Positions 39,201-44,853 of a stretch of DNA of 64,000 nucleotides are shown here, in pieces. The translations under genes and the position numbers were made by a program. Source of the DNA: Clostridium_AI sp964409685 (GTDB lineage Bacteria; Bacillota; Clostridia; Lachnospirales; Lachnospiraceae). The DNA is taken from the NCBI GenBank assembly GCA_964409685.1, contig CAYPEJ010000010.1, positions 80,239 through 144,238 on the forward strand. Reading direction: 5' to 3'. Below the pieces are notes generated by a model that made no database searches, had not been told where the DNA came from, and was given only the letters and a program-made list of their open reading frames with translations. Every line of letters begins with the position of its first letter. The stretch's first letter is position 1.

Positions 39201-39774
39201 TATATCCTTTACTGCATTGCGAGAAGGGTTCATGAACTGTAAGCTAGATAAATCCTCGGGATATTTAAAAGGTCAGTTCTATTTATACAAAATGAGAGAA
39301 GCCAAGCATGTACGTTACCGATTTAACCCAATTCACATTGTGAATGCATTAAAGCAATATGTTAACAGTGATATACCTGAATATTGGCTTATTCACAACA
39401 TACGAGACAACCTAGACGACCGAGCATTTGGTCTCGACGTATACAACGTGTTGGCAGAACATGTTGAGATCGCGAAAAGAGAGCAATTAGATTATATAGA
39501 CATTCGATTATTTTATGTTTTGTATGATCATAAAAAGATTATGAAGCATCGTTTTGAATATCTAATGGAAGTAGATAAGAAAAATATTACGTTGTATCAG
39601 GAAATGGTGAAGCAATTCGAAGGATTGGAACGAGAGGTTCAAAATATTCTATTTTCAATTATCCAATTCGATATGGAAAATGAAGATTCAGTTGCAGATG
39701 ATATTATTCGATGCTTGAAGGAAATTCGAGATAAGGAAGAACGAGTGATTAGAAGTTTTTTAAAAGAGTATTAG
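24289..39774 (+). CDS. Five-module NRPS: A-T-(C-A-T)x4 with papain-like/BtrH-like C-terminal domain
   Basis: 5161 residues; start ATG 24289 (MQYYSTIKEL), 7 bases after AAAGGAG; an upstream in-frame ATG at 24157 lies in the inverted repeat and lacks a ribosome site. Starter A domain (1-505) is of acyl-ligase type (LFTSGTTGKSK, GYGMTEASP, NGENVSPEE). Carrier serines: 552, 1615, 2684, 3720, 4747 (GGNS/GGHS). Four condensation domains have intact HHxxxDG (HHIISDG, HHIICDG, HHIVTDG, HHIISDG). Hand-aligned specificity residues: A1 DQSSVASVN, A2 DQSSLASVN, A3 DILSLGVIW, A4 DILSIGGIY; the last two recall glycine-type codes. No epimerase or thioesterase is present. Residues about 4817-5161 resemble papain-like BtrH-type acyltransferases (YGYDKEQEILYCSDF). 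The product is inferred to be an acylated tetrapeptide. No transporter or phosphopantetheinyl transferase is nearby. Confidence -1.
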   Translation: MQYYSTIKELVDRTCNLFQTRDAFIFKQGEEYFKKQYGEFQEDCNHIAQQLVKQNVTDVHIALLARTSYQGLVALFGSIFASNTCVVPDFNYTVDALEDLYAMADTYILLYDEEFKEKAEELQVRSNVIERIISIQELLHTERDLSVQLPKQEPDHPAIILFTSGTTGKSKAVVLTNENICSNACASAENYGAEEVSETYGSTSIAILPIHHSLFLAFITTHMQEAEAIYFNTNIASLMHDMQIIRPCSMTVIPVIVEQIYNEVMKQSQQNPNIPISKILRKITGGRLYGMACGSAKLDPKYIKAFWDWGIVISEGYGMTEASPTITNNNFKNFKIGSVGKPLPGIEVKIVDGEIWTKSKCVMKGYYKDEESTKEVLEDGWLKTGDLGYLDEEGFLFITGRKKNLIILSNGENVSPEELEVLLNREESISEAMVHEFHGTIAAEIYLDKWQDYSAEFLWNLVKTSIHNVNRQLPSYKKIQTFRIRKEPFPRNRMKKLLRSDLGKSTYITPPMVENRKPESELEQKIADIFQDELNLNDINVNDKFFEIGGNSLLATRVVNKLSKELNVKILVTDIFEHPSILEMAEYVEMLAPAEYAKVEQVQTKDYYKMSALQKRMYQIYQSDPESTAYNIPIFYKLERMPDIEKLKAALLELTKRHEIMRTSFHNWGGDYIQKIEEEAVIDFQFTKFEQGAEQCLAKVVEKFVKPFDLEKTPLFRVELVQCNADVYLLMDLHHIISDGTSVYLMFKELNELYTGKTLKPIGLQYKDYSEWLQKEGQKEILPQKNYWIERFHEEAPILDMPLDHPRPKDKYNEGNCKSFELDTLFTNRIQEYCLRTGNTLFSVLLSSLMCVLTKYSRQEDIVIGTSVSGRTRQETEQMLGMFVNTLPIRAFPKKALPFDAFLQEVKEDYIQALANQDYPFDELVEALHITWDMTRNPLFDVMFVLQNEETPEGRLGDIPMTFLSQDLFQDNKDAQCDLSLEVRESNGKLTLNWEYRSDLYEEMTIDQLETHFTVFLESILYDDTQKIGEISIMSEVEKEMVLTSFQTSQNSSMPLKAKDYPDTIIELFEQQVEKSPNAIAVVYETDVLTYQELNERANQVAYALRKRSIQPNDFVALIAEKSIEMIVGIYGILKSGACYVPMDPAYPKDRLLYQLEDCKPKAIVAYYNTWNQDSTDKPRNEDYQDSISLLGQLQDYGLTDDVIWLHKMDQSNLQSEPTTNPPIVNTSSDLAYVIYTSGTTGQPKGVLIEQKGLVNLSIAFNKAYKMTHSDRILQFASFCFDQSVSDIFSVLPTQSTVCIIPEEIRRDPDKLTEYVNETAVTILPLTPSYLNLLEPDKMPTVRLVDAGGEAANLEVLKQWVSAGKEAINSYGPTEVTVNSTYCYITQDTKILTIGKPLDNLNIFIMHDKNLCGIGVPGELCIAGVGVARGYLNKESLTNEKFTPNPYGEDKMYRTGDLARWLPDGTIDFLGRIDDQVKIRGYRIELGEIENVIRRVQNVKDVAVIVRKDALGENAIFAYYVAEEPLDTDFVKIAIAEKLPHYMMPSGLMQIEKIPMTTSGKLNKRALPTITIDLNEGYVAPRTKNEELLCHAFCTVLGTERIGIKDDFFEMGGHSLKATKLLNMIEEFTQIRLSVKTIMTLRTPERIAAELASQNDTTEYIPIPKSSTKEYYPMSSAQKRMYLLNQIDPDNITYNMPFGICLTGTVRAEDVKNTLVTLMERHEILRTACVLVNGEPMQKIYDSVEPDFIYLDFSSEDNHTQESLMESFVKPFDLSQAPLIRAELVECKNCSYLFFDMHHIICDGVSMNVISNEFTRIFAGEMLPPVKRHYKDYSEWMSTRDLSAQKQYWLQQFSDDIPTLDMATDFPRPKVQSYRGGMVSLKTGKRLYEKIKTYAKSQEATEYMIFLSALMVLLGKYTRQEDIVIGSPISGRVHPDTESMIGMFVNTLAMRGKPEREKTFSTFLNEMKKHCLNAFEAQEYPFEELVDCVVQKRDVSRNPLFDIMFAMQNVEFMHSELKVDDLALIEHMTVTSKFDMTFDVTELNHDFLIEIEYCSDLYKRETARRIGEHLVTLLDQITDNKEDLTIGDFEVLTQEDQQLLMQINQNTMLENNRNFGEIDLEKRDTTIIDLFEYEVSQNPNAIAVRYGKETLTYQALNEKANQLAHYLRGLNIGSNDFVALIAEKGLHMIIGIYGILKSGAAYVPIDPAYPMERLSYILDDCKPKAILYHYEQEENPDYQDSREFILTYSQRDTVPVIHLSEHMFDTQEIVNPNSITCKHDLAYVIYTSGTTGKPKGVLIEHGGLLNLSISFNRAYQMQKNDVVLQFASFCFDQSVSDIFSVIPTTSTLCLIPEGYRRDPDKLVEYVNQTGVSILPLTPSYIKLLKPADMPNIRLLDAGGEASDLNVLKKWVAAGIQVMNSYGPTEATVNTSYCYISEETKLLTIGKPLDNLQVWILDGMNMCGIGMPGELCVSGIALARGYLNRTDLTEEKFVTLYHTLASELCNENPRIYRTGDLARWLPDGSIEYLGRIDDQVKIRGYRVELGEIESVIRSMPEIKDAAVIMEQRNTDGDTNRNAQINSDPILLAFFVSDKTVDISTLRNALLEVLPKYMIPSAFMQIDKIPLTNSGKLNKKALPVIEFHPEETYLAPRNATEELLCTLFAQALQVELVGIQDDFFEIGGHSLKATKLINAIAQETGISLSISSIFRNATVEKLAEYMNRFCETTYQSIPKAAPKAYYPMSSTQKRMYVVHQMEPESVSYNMPFAIKLSGTSKETVKEALQQLLQRHEILRTEFKVIEEEPVQCILEHAEPNFTYKKINRQMSSSELTDELKRTMKQFVRPFQLSKAPLLRAEYVDLDEETYLFMDLHHIVTDGISMDILMDEFKRLCEGEELQPLTVQYKDYSEWLATQDYSIQKEFWVQQFADEIPILDMPTDFPRPQTQSYRGGMVAVYTGKDLGSAVKAFAKRKNVTEYMIFLSTAMALLGRYANQEDIVIGSPVSGRTHKDTETMLGMFVNTLAMRGKPEKGKAFSTLLEEVKEYCLQAYEYQNYPFEELVEEIDVGRDVSRNPLFDVMLVLQNTGKEEEQNIITSEEVASKFDLTFDISEVNEDFRIEIEYCSDLFLRETIEQMGMRFLFLLSQVVENDSISIGQLNLMTETDKKQIAQLNDTKVSYDTEATLVSLFEKQVANSPDTIAVICGDVSITYAQLNEQANRIAYLLRQQGIERNSIVPIIGDRSVYLISGILGILKSGAAYLPLDPEYPNNRISYMLSHSRATCVVAEEKYFSKLPETCCRISLLNCLEGAENSAVNSAIVSANPNPVNTSKDLAYVLYTSGSTGEPKGVMIEHQQVVNFIKGMEVSTTITNFRHIISLTTISFDIFGLECHLPLVNGMTITLSQNKEDMDANLVADMILRNHIEVIQSTPSRYRLLLQGKRFREALHSIRLLLVGGEALPMDLLEELRSYESMQILNVYGPTETTIWSSVKNVTNVESKLTIGTPIANTQFYIIDEMHHILPVGLKGELCIGGDGVGRGYLHAQELTQERFITLENGIRVYRTGDLASIRTDGEINYHGRMDFQVKIRGYRVELGEIENALLSLTEIQDAVVIAFGNTAEKELCAYYVAQQELDISELRMKLGAKLISYMIPDYFVRLDKLPVTPNGKINRKALPAPSTTNKAVTTYSAPFTAMEHMVCDVFARILKLDKVGMDDDFFLLGGNSLKAVFIINGIEERCGIRITIMDVFRNTTPKKIVSLLDSAKHYEPIPMAVEKECYPMSSTQKRMYLVSMLDPSGIAYNIPFGMNSKESLEPTRLKESMQYVIQRHEILRTIFYMENDVPMQKILTHVDADVTFLDFSDRKYEPLALADVMHTFIKPFDLTNAPLIRLQLIHWADGSTLLFDMHHIISDGTSLNLIVDELLRIYRDETLPPVTTQYKDYSEWMHARDLSEQQAFWIAQFQDELPVLDMPTDWKRPLVQDYHGDTITTPIHAEVKQKLLACAQKEEVTEYMLLLSATMILLSKYSSQSDIIIGSPVSGRVHKDTEQMIGMFVNTLAMRGKPEPDKTVHTLLQEVKEYCLQAFAHQEYPFEDLIEALEVNRDLGRNPLFDVMFAFHNEHEDTHNQLQSVIEDNSVTAKFDLSFHISNQNGGYVLELEYCTALYKRETAVRMIQHFISILLKMIQNTHCTISDLIMTTQEDIAKIAEINNTTIDYDSNSTISELFQQQVALHPDVIAIKCGNEHVTYHELDQQANRIANHLRTLGIERDNIVAVLGERSVSLIASLLGILKSGAAYLPLDPEYPADRIQYMLNHSKASYVIVEDTYFEKIPASCNCISMDIAKDQRISCETPCRINESHDLAYVIYTSGSTGTPKGVMIEHKQLVNFIRAMEQAINIQQYSRILSLTTISFDIFGLESHLALANGMTITLSQKRQDIDAKAVSEMILRDQIEVIQFTPSRFKLLLQEESFQSALSNIKLAIVGGEPFPDELLAQLRKYPNLRIINGYGPTETTIYSSIKELTDPKTVCTIGKPLMNTRYYIMDSSMHMLPVGVKGELCIGGDCVGRGYLHAEDLTKERFITLENGERIYRSGDIAYIRTDGETICCGRQDNQVKIRGYRIELGEIEKAILSIDGVQDVVVIAFSKENETQLCAYYQAEQNYATSKLRESLGQILTPYMIPNYFVKMEAFPLTPNGKINKKALPQPTETERAEIEYMPPTNETERLICKLFEESLNVTNIGITSDFFLLGGNSIKAVALNMKMQNHFPKYNLVDIFLYHTPKSLATYLTDTTIEHSAITTKLAMGEDELGADSINEVKTDTIHKLPIVYPIITSYNHHAHLLSIIGAYKETYPWVMSNYVNVFCHRDNIKHSFCDFYFPMPNEVRAPELCPWILSQKISADLFQSTKLDILDFVLNCIDQKTYVHIMIDYFYVEQTERYQKIHGNHDLLIYGYDKEQEILYCSDFLFSDSRKYTFSHISFTALREGFMNCKLDKSSGYLKGQFYLYKMREAKHVRYRFNPIHIVNALKQYVNSDIPEYWLIHNIRDNLDDRAFGLDVYNVLAEHVEIAKREQLDYIDIRLFYVLYDHKKIMKHRFEYLMEVDKKNITLYQEMVKQFEGLEREVQNILFSIIQFDMENEDSVADDIIRCLKEIRDKEERVIRSFLKEY

Positions 39775-39777
39775 AAG

Positions 39778-40386
39778 CTAAGTAGAAAAGTGGAACATTA
39801 TTCTTTTAAATTCTTGAATTGTTTTTTCAACTTCCTTCGCATTGGCATTGCTGCGTCCCATGCGGTCTGCAAATCCAAGCAGGGCAAGTTCTTCAATATC
39901 CGTATGCTTACGGATTCCTTCTTTATCTTGAAATGGAAGATTATTTACTACAAATAAAATATTCATATGATAACGGACAAGGCTGCATACTTTCTGTATG
40001 AAGTCCTTGTCTGTTGTAAAATAGAGCAGAAATTCTTCTGCCAGCTTTTCTCCAATCTTATCATGGTCATAGGAAGTAATCCTTCCTTTTCTTACCTTAG
40101 TGGTATCTGGTTTCCCAATATCGTGCAAGAGTGCCGCCCACATAAATACCCGTGGATCTTTACTTTTTTCTCTTAATCTAGCAGCATAATCAACCACAAG
40201 CATTGTATGGTTCCAAGCATTTCCTTCTGGATGATGGACAGGGGACTGCTTTGTTTGTTTTAGTTTATTAAGCATGGAAAATGGTTTTTCTTTGGCAGCA
40301 GGGGTTGAGAAGAATTCTGTTAAGTATGTTGAGGGGGTTCTGTCTTTCAGTAAATGAGATTCGATTTGTTGAAAATGTTGGTTCAT
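39778..40386 (-). CDS. HD-domain phosphohydrolase
   Basis: 202 residues. The HD signature is clear: HPEGNAWNHTMLVVDYAA (His), then ALLHDIGKPDT (HD pair), HDKIGEKLAEEF and RYHMN. This resembles the HD domain attached to tRNA nucleotidyltransferases and stand-alone HDIG hydrolases, which cleave phosphoester bonds in nucleotides. It ends 3 bases from the NRPS stop, convergent, with no terminator between, so antisense overlap of the transcripts is likely. Start ATG 40386 follows the weak site TAGGAGT. Substrate unknown. Confidence -1.
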   Translation of the reverse strand: MNQHFQQIESHLLKDRTPSTYLTEFFSTPAAKEKPFSMLNKLKQTKQSPVHHPEGNAWNHTMLVVDYAARLREKSKDPRVFMWAALLHDIGKPDTTKVRKGRITSYDHDKIGEKLAEEFLLYFTTDKDFIQKVCSLVRYHMNILFVVNNLPFQDKEGIRKHTDIEELALLGFADRMGRSNANAKEVEKTIQEFKRIMFHFST

Positions 40387-40639
40387 GAGAATACTCCTAT
40401 TTCAGATTTAATAATTTGGTATAGGGAAAATTATTTCCGTATTGAGAAATGATTATGCACACAGACTCGAAAAAAGTTATCTAAAATGGATATTCCAATA
40501 TAGAAAACTACGGAAATGAGCGACAAATATATACGGCATTACTTAATATTTGATATCAAATGCTGTAATAAATGAATATATATCGTCATAAAATGTATAT
40601 TATATTAGAATTATAGTATATTACGACGAACACTTTTTA

Positions 40640-40668
40640 ATGACAAAATACGATATAATAACTATAAT
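40640..40668 (+). promoter_or_regulatory. Promoter for the GLUG-repeat surface protein
   Basis: ATGACA (40640-40645), 17-base spacer, TATAAT (40663-40668). Transcription would start just ahead of the leader hairpin at 40671. Confidence -1.
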
Positions 40669-40670
40669 AA

Positions 40671-40713
40671 CTCCTTGATATAGGAAAAAATCCTATAAAT
40701 TTTATATCAGGAG
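40671..40713 (+). promoter_or_regulatory. Leader with two competing hairpins, one hiding the ribosome site
   Basis: Outer fold: CTCCTTGATATA (40671-40682) pairs with TATATCAGGAG (40703-40713) with one bulged T, burying the AGGAG that serves the ATG at 40723. Inner fold: TATAGGA (40679-40685) pairs perfectly with TCCTATA (40691-40697), loop AAAAA, and leaves the ribosome site free. The two share bases 40679-40682 and exclude each other. Confidence -1.
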
Positions 40714-40722
40714 GAAAAAAAC

Positions 40723-43155
40723 ATGAAAATGTCAAAAAGCGTAAAAAAACTGACAGCCTTTTTCGTTGCAACAGCAATGACAGCTACAAGTACATTTATT
40801 GTACCCGCAACTAATGTTAAGGCCGAAGAAACAACGGTACAAGAAACAGTTACACAGGATTCTTGGGTGGATCCAGGGAATTACACAAGAGGATGGTATG
40901 ATAGTGTTACTGGAAAGGACATTTATGGAAATACAGGTACAGAAGAAGATCCGTATGAAATAAAGTCCGCAAAAGACTTAGCAGGATTGGCTTATTATTC
41001 CAATATTGCTGCCACAGATAGTACAACAACGAATTTTGGCGGAAAGTATATTGATATTACAGCAACGACAATTGATTTAGCCGAACATTATTGGTATCCA
41101 ATTGGTAATGTTCAGGATTTTAAAGGGATAGTGGATGGTAATGATGTTGTAATTAAAAACATGTACATAGGAAGTGAAAGCAAGTATGAGACTTGCGGAA
41201 AAGTTGGGTTATTCGGAAGTATTTTTTCAGATGTAGAAGATATTACAGTTAAAAATGCAAAAATTTATTCAAATAGTGCATATGCTGGTGGATTGGTAGG
41301 ATATTGGCTTGGTGGTAATATTACGAACTGCTCTGTGGAAGGTAGTATGTATCATATTGCTAGTTCTAGCAATGTAGGTGGGTTTGCAGGTTACCATGCT
41401 ACTAATAATTTTAGTATAACGAATTGTAGTACCAAAATTCCGGTTGTAACTACATCCGCATCAAGTAATATAGGAGGATTTATTGGAAATTGTAATGCGA
41501 TAACCAGTTTCACCAATTGTTACTCCACAGAAAGTGTAAGTGGTGGAGCTTCTATTAACATCGGTGGATTTGCAGGATATAACAAAAATGGCACTTATAT
41601 AGATTGTTATGCATTAGGAAATGTAGTAGCTAGTACAGCATGTTCTGCAGGTGGCTTTATTGGTAATTCTGAAATAGGTACAGAAAAACAATGCTTTTCA
41701 ACAGGAAATGTAACGATAACGAGTGGTAATGCAGGTGGCTTTATTGGAGGAATTGGATATAATAACGCTTATAATTGTTATGCATTAGGAAATGTGGAAG
41801 CTAGTAATAACAGTAATGTTGGTGGATTTATAGGAAGAGCTTACTATTATTGTGCTGATAATATGAGGATTGAAAACTGCTATTCTGCTGGTAGTGTAAA
41901 AGCAGGTACAAGTAGTAATGCAGCTGGATTTTTGGGTCAAAGAGACTCTGGATGGTACAATGTTAATATTACGTTTAAAAAAGATTATTGGAACTTAAGT
42001 CAAAGCCAAGTTGTGAATGATACATATCGTACCAATGTCGCAAAAGTAGCAGTAACAAATACAGAAACAAGAACAGTAGTAGGAATTTATATGGATTACA
42101 TGAAATCCAACGAGTTTGTAGCGGATTTAAATGAATATGTATATCAAAATGCAGATTCCTATGATACATGGGAAATTGCAAAAGACGTTAACAATGGTTA
42201 TCCATATCTTTCTGGATACAAAACAGCTCTTTTGACCATTGCAGGTGATAGCAAAGAAATGGAAGTTCAAACTGACGGTTCTCAAAGCACAAATGATATG
42301 AACGTCTATGGTACATTAGTATTTCCATCACAAGAAGCTTCTGAACCAACTCCTACTCCAACTCCAGATACTAGCATCAACGTCGTATTAGGTTGGGGCT
42401 CTCTTGAATATGTTTATACAGCTGGTGAATACGACACAGAAACGGAAACATATGCAGACGGAACTTGGGCAGCAAAAGAAGACGGCGTATCCGATAAAAT
42501 CACATTAACGAACAGATCTTCAGAAGATGTAGAAGTGAGCTACAATTTTACTGCTTCTACAGAAACAGGAAACTTCTCTAATTTAACAGGAACTTTTTAT
42601 CAAGAAGATAGACAAACAGCAATTACCGATGCCATCCCAGTAAGAAGAACACAGGGTGACATTGAATCCATTCAAACTGTATTCCTAAACATTTCTGGCA
42701 CACCAACGAAACAAGAATCCATTACTACTCCAGAAGTAATTGGTAGTGTATTAGTAACTGTAAATAAGTATGAAGAAGTTGTGCTAGAACCAGATGATAC
42801 GGAAACTAGTGAAGTTCCAGCAACGACGGAAGATGTTGTAACTACAAGTGAACCAGCCACAACCGAAGATGTTACAACTACAAGTGAACCAATTACAACC
42901 GATGATGTTGCAACTACAAGTGAACCAATTACAACCGATGATGTTGCAACTACAAGTGAACCAATTACAACCGATGATGTTGCAACTACAAGTGAACCAG
43001 CCTCAACCGAAGCTGTTGTAACTACCAGTGAACCAGAGCCAACCGAAGCTGCTGTAACAACAAGTGAACCAGAGCCAACCGAAGCTGTTGTAACATCTAG
43101 TGAACCAGCTACAACCGAAGATGTTACAACTATCAGTGAACCAGTCACAACCTAA
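40723..43155 (+). CDS. Secreted GLUG-repeat surface protein with Ig-like domain and Thr/Ser/Pro repeat tail
   Basis: 810 residues; ATG 40723 after AGGAGG. Signal peptide KLTAFFVATAMTATSTFIVPATNVKA. Residues about 50-480 form a beta-helix of GLUG-type repeats (GGLVGYWLGGNITNCSVEG, GGFIGNCNAITSFTNCYS, GGFAGYNKNG, GGFIGGIGYNNAYNCYALG), as in many clostridial surface and M26-associated proteins. A short PTPTPTPD linker leads to a beta-sandwich region (about 550-690) and then to 12-residue repeats TSEPITTDDVAT that end at TAA 43153-43155. The stop is a nonsense change within the repeat (see 43156-43231). No LPXTG or membrane anchor is seen. Likely exported and cell-surface or extracellular; ligand unknown. 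Confidence -1.
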   Translation: MKMSKSVKKLTAFFVATAMTATSTFIVPATNVKAEETTVQETVTQDSWVDPGNYTRGWYDSVTGKDIYGNTGTEEDPYEIKSAKDLAGLAYYSNIAATDSTTTNFGGKYIDITATTIDLAEHYWYPIGNVQDFKGIVDGNDVVIKNMYIGSESKYETCGKVGLFGSIFSDVEDITVKNAKIYSNSAYAGGLVGYWLGGNITNCSVEGSMYHIASSSNVGGFAGYHATNNFSITNCSTKIPVVTTSASSNIGGFIGNCNAITSFTNCYSTESVSGGASINIGGFAGYNKNGTYIDCYALGNVVASTACSAGGFIGNSEIGTEKQCFSTGNVTITSGNAGGFIGGIGYNNAYNCYALGNVEASNNSNVGGFIGRAYYYCADNMRIENCYSAGSVKAGTSSNAAGFLGQRDSGWYNVNITFKKDYWNLSQSQVVNDTYRTNVAKVAVTNTETRTVVGIYMDYMKSNEFVADLNEYVYQNADSYDTWEIAKDVNNGYPYLSGYKTALLTIAGDSKEMEVQTDGSQSTNDMNVYGTLVFPSQEASEPTPTPTPDTSINVVLGWGSLEYVYTAGEYDTETETYADGTWAAKEDGVSDKITLTNRSSEDVEVSYNFTASTETGNFSNLTGTFYQEDRQTAITDAIPVRRTQGDIESIQTVFLNISGTPTKQESITTPEVIGSVLVTVNKYEEVVLEPDDTETSEVPATTEDVVTTSEPATTEDVTTTSEPITTDDVATTSEPITTDDVATTSEPITTDDVATTSEPASTEAVVTTSEPEPTEAAVTTSEPEPTEAVVTSSEPATTEDVTTISEPVTT
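42827..43155 (+). repeat. 36-base tandem repeats coding TSEP-x-TT-x-D-V-x-T
   Basis: About nine units of 12 codons; three consecutive units around 42886-42993 (ACAAGTGAACCAATTACAAC then CGATGATGTTGCAACT) are base-for-base identical and the outer ones differ by a few bases, the pattern of recent slippage or unequal exchange. Confidence -1.
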
Positions 43156-43231
43156 GATGTAGTGACAAATCTTGAACCAATATCATCAGAAGAAAGTGCA
43201 GAATTGCCAGCAAGTGAAGTATAAGCTGCTA
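43156..43231 (+). pseudogene. In-frame remnant of the repeat tail after a nonsense codon
   Basis: After TAA (43153-43155) the same frame continues as further degenerate repeat: DVVTNLEPISSEESAEL, then PASEV and a stop. The unit before reads ACA ACC GAA GAT, here ACA ACC TAA GAT, so one G-to-T change shortened the protein by about 24 residues. Confidence -1.
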
Positions 43232-43286
43232 GAACATCTGAACTATCATATACCAATGAAAAACAGTAATAAAAACATGGACAAAT

Positions 43287-43319
43287 GCCTATGACTTAAC
43301 CTCTATTTAAGTCATAGGC
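43287..43319. terminator. Perfect 13-base hairpin, likely terminator
   Basis: GCCTATGACTTAA (43287-43299) pairs with TTAAGTCATAGGC (43307-43319), loop of 7. There is no T-run after it on the plus strand, so termination is possible but not typical. Confidence -1.
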
Positions 43320-43396
43320 AAAATGAAAACAAGCGTTTAAGCAATGGTAACAATATAGCCTTATAAAAAAGCAAGCAGAATGGGAGGATACGATTT

Positions 43397-44848
43397 ATGG
43401 CAAGAGATAAAAATAGAATCATTAGTGGATTTACAGGAATAAATTCAGGGACAATAACGAATTGTTTTGCAAGAATGAATATGAAAGCAAAAGCATATGA
43501 AAGTGGGTTCTGCGGAGTAAATAGTGGAGAAATTATGAATTCCATCAGCGAATGCACCCATTCAGCAAAGAAGAATCAAATAGGTTTTTGTAAAAATACA
43601 AAAGGAATTACCAACAGCTATTTTATTAGAGCAAGTAAATTAAATGATGACCAACTACTAGACAAGTCACTCGCAACAACCAAAGAAGAAGTAATCAGTA
43701 AATTCAAAGACGACAAAAATTGGGGAAACGAAGAAAATCATCTTGTATTACAGAAAAAGACTTACAAAGAAACGGTTCAAGAAGTAGAAGCAACTATTTT
43801 CATTCATACAGAACAAGAGCTAAAAGATGTAGCTGCAAAAGTGAATGAAGGGTTAGATGAATATGTGTATGCCAATATCGAATTGACAACAGATTTAGAT
43901 TTGAAAGGTAAACGATGGATTCCAATTGGGAAAAGTGAATTAGTACCTTTTCGAGGTGTATTCAATGGGAATGGACATACAATCCGAAATTTCATAGTAA
44001 ATGAGAAAAAATCTGAAGTTTCAGGATTTTTTGGATATATAAAAGATGCAGTAATACAAAATTTGCAAGTAGACTGTATCGTGCATGGTGGAAAGTATGC
44101 TGGTGCTTTAGCAGGCATCAATGATAATGGAAAAATATTAGGATGTCAGGCTGCGGTAAAAGGAGATGCACAATATTGCTTTGGAGGATTAGTTGGCAAA
44201 AACAGTGGTCAAATCGAACACTGCCAATGCATTGGACAAGCACAAAATCCTCTTAACAAAGCACTCTTTGCCTCAGCAAGCAGTGCCGCCGTTTTGGTTG
44301 CCGCCGCGTCAGCAATTGTACTTCTCTATAACACTGGAAATGAAGGACGAACTCGATATCCAGCAGTTCCTGTCAGTCAGGAGGCTGTCCCCATAGAAGG
44401 AGATAATGATAAACCAGTCACCAACGGAAATAGTGTAGAATACGCCATGGAAACAAAACTGATTTGTAAAAAAGGGGAAGATACCATAAATGTAGCATTC
44501 AAAAATCCAGGGAAATCCAATCATGACATTGTAGTAAGCCTACAGATTACAGATGAAGAACTTTTGAAAACAATTGGAACAACTGGAAGAAGTAAAGAAG
44601 AACAAGCAGCCTTAGAACAAGATGAAACATATGATGAAAAAACAAACCGAGTTACAATTGCAGAAAGTGGTTCCGTACCTCCAGGATATGAAATGGCAAC
44701 TTTAAAACTAAATACATTAGAAGATGGTTCCTCTTTGCCAAAAGGTACTTATAATGCCATTGTTTATTTATCCCTATATGATATTAAGACCAATGCCAAA
44801 GCTATGGTAAATTCACAAACACCAGTAAAATTAATTGTTAAGGGGTAG
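43397..44848 (+). CDS. GLUG-repeat protein with a central membrane segment
   Basis: 483 residues, ATG 43397 about 10 bases after GGGAGG. There is no signal peptide. Residues 1-285 hold GLUG-like units (GFTGINSGTITNCFA, GFCGVNSGEIMNS, GALAGINDNGKILGCQA, GGLVGKNSGQIEHCQC) around an M26-type LTTDLDLKGKRWIPIG / FRGVFNGNGHTIRNF segment. A single hydrophobic Ala/Val segment follows (about 292-314) and then a C-terminal beta-sandwich (about 350-483). The orientation implied, with a repeat domain before the only membrane helix, is unusual for a surface protein. The next gene starts 5 bases after its stop. Confidence -1.
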   Translation: MARDKNRIISGFTGINSGTITNCFARMNMKAKAYESGFCGVNSGEIMNSISECTHSAKKNQIGFCKNTKGITNSYFIRASKLNDDQLLDKSLATTKEEVISKFKDDKNWGNEENHLVLQKKTYKETVQEVEATIFIHTEQELKDVAAKVNEGLDEYVYANIELTTDLDLKGKRWIPIGKSELVPFRGVFNGNGHTIRNFIVNEKKSEVSGFFGYIKDAVIQNLQVDCIVHGGKYAGALAGINDNGKILGCQAAVKGDAQYCFGGLVGKNSGQIEHCQCIGQAQNPLNKALFASASSAAVLVAAASAIVLLYNTGNEGRTRYPAVPVSQEAVPIEGDNDKPVTNGNSVEYAMETKLICKKGEDTINVAFKNPGKSNHDIVVSLQITDEELLKTIGTTGRSKEEQAALEQDETYDEKTNRVTIAESGSVPPGYEMATLKLNTLEDGSSLPKGTYNAIVYLSLYDIKTNAKAMVNSQTPVKLIVKG

Positions 44849-44853
44849 TGAAA

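Larger units (their letters stand above)
40387..40722. other. Intergenic region upstream of the GLUG protein
   Basis: 336 AT-rich bases between divergent genes. It contains a promoter at 40640-40668 and a leader structure at 40671-40713, listed separately. Nothing else is recognised. Confidence -1.

Noticed and set aside
42672..43148. 158-codon minus-strand frame rich in Val/Ser/Gly
   Set aside because: Antisense of the TSEP repeat tail of the GLUG protein.
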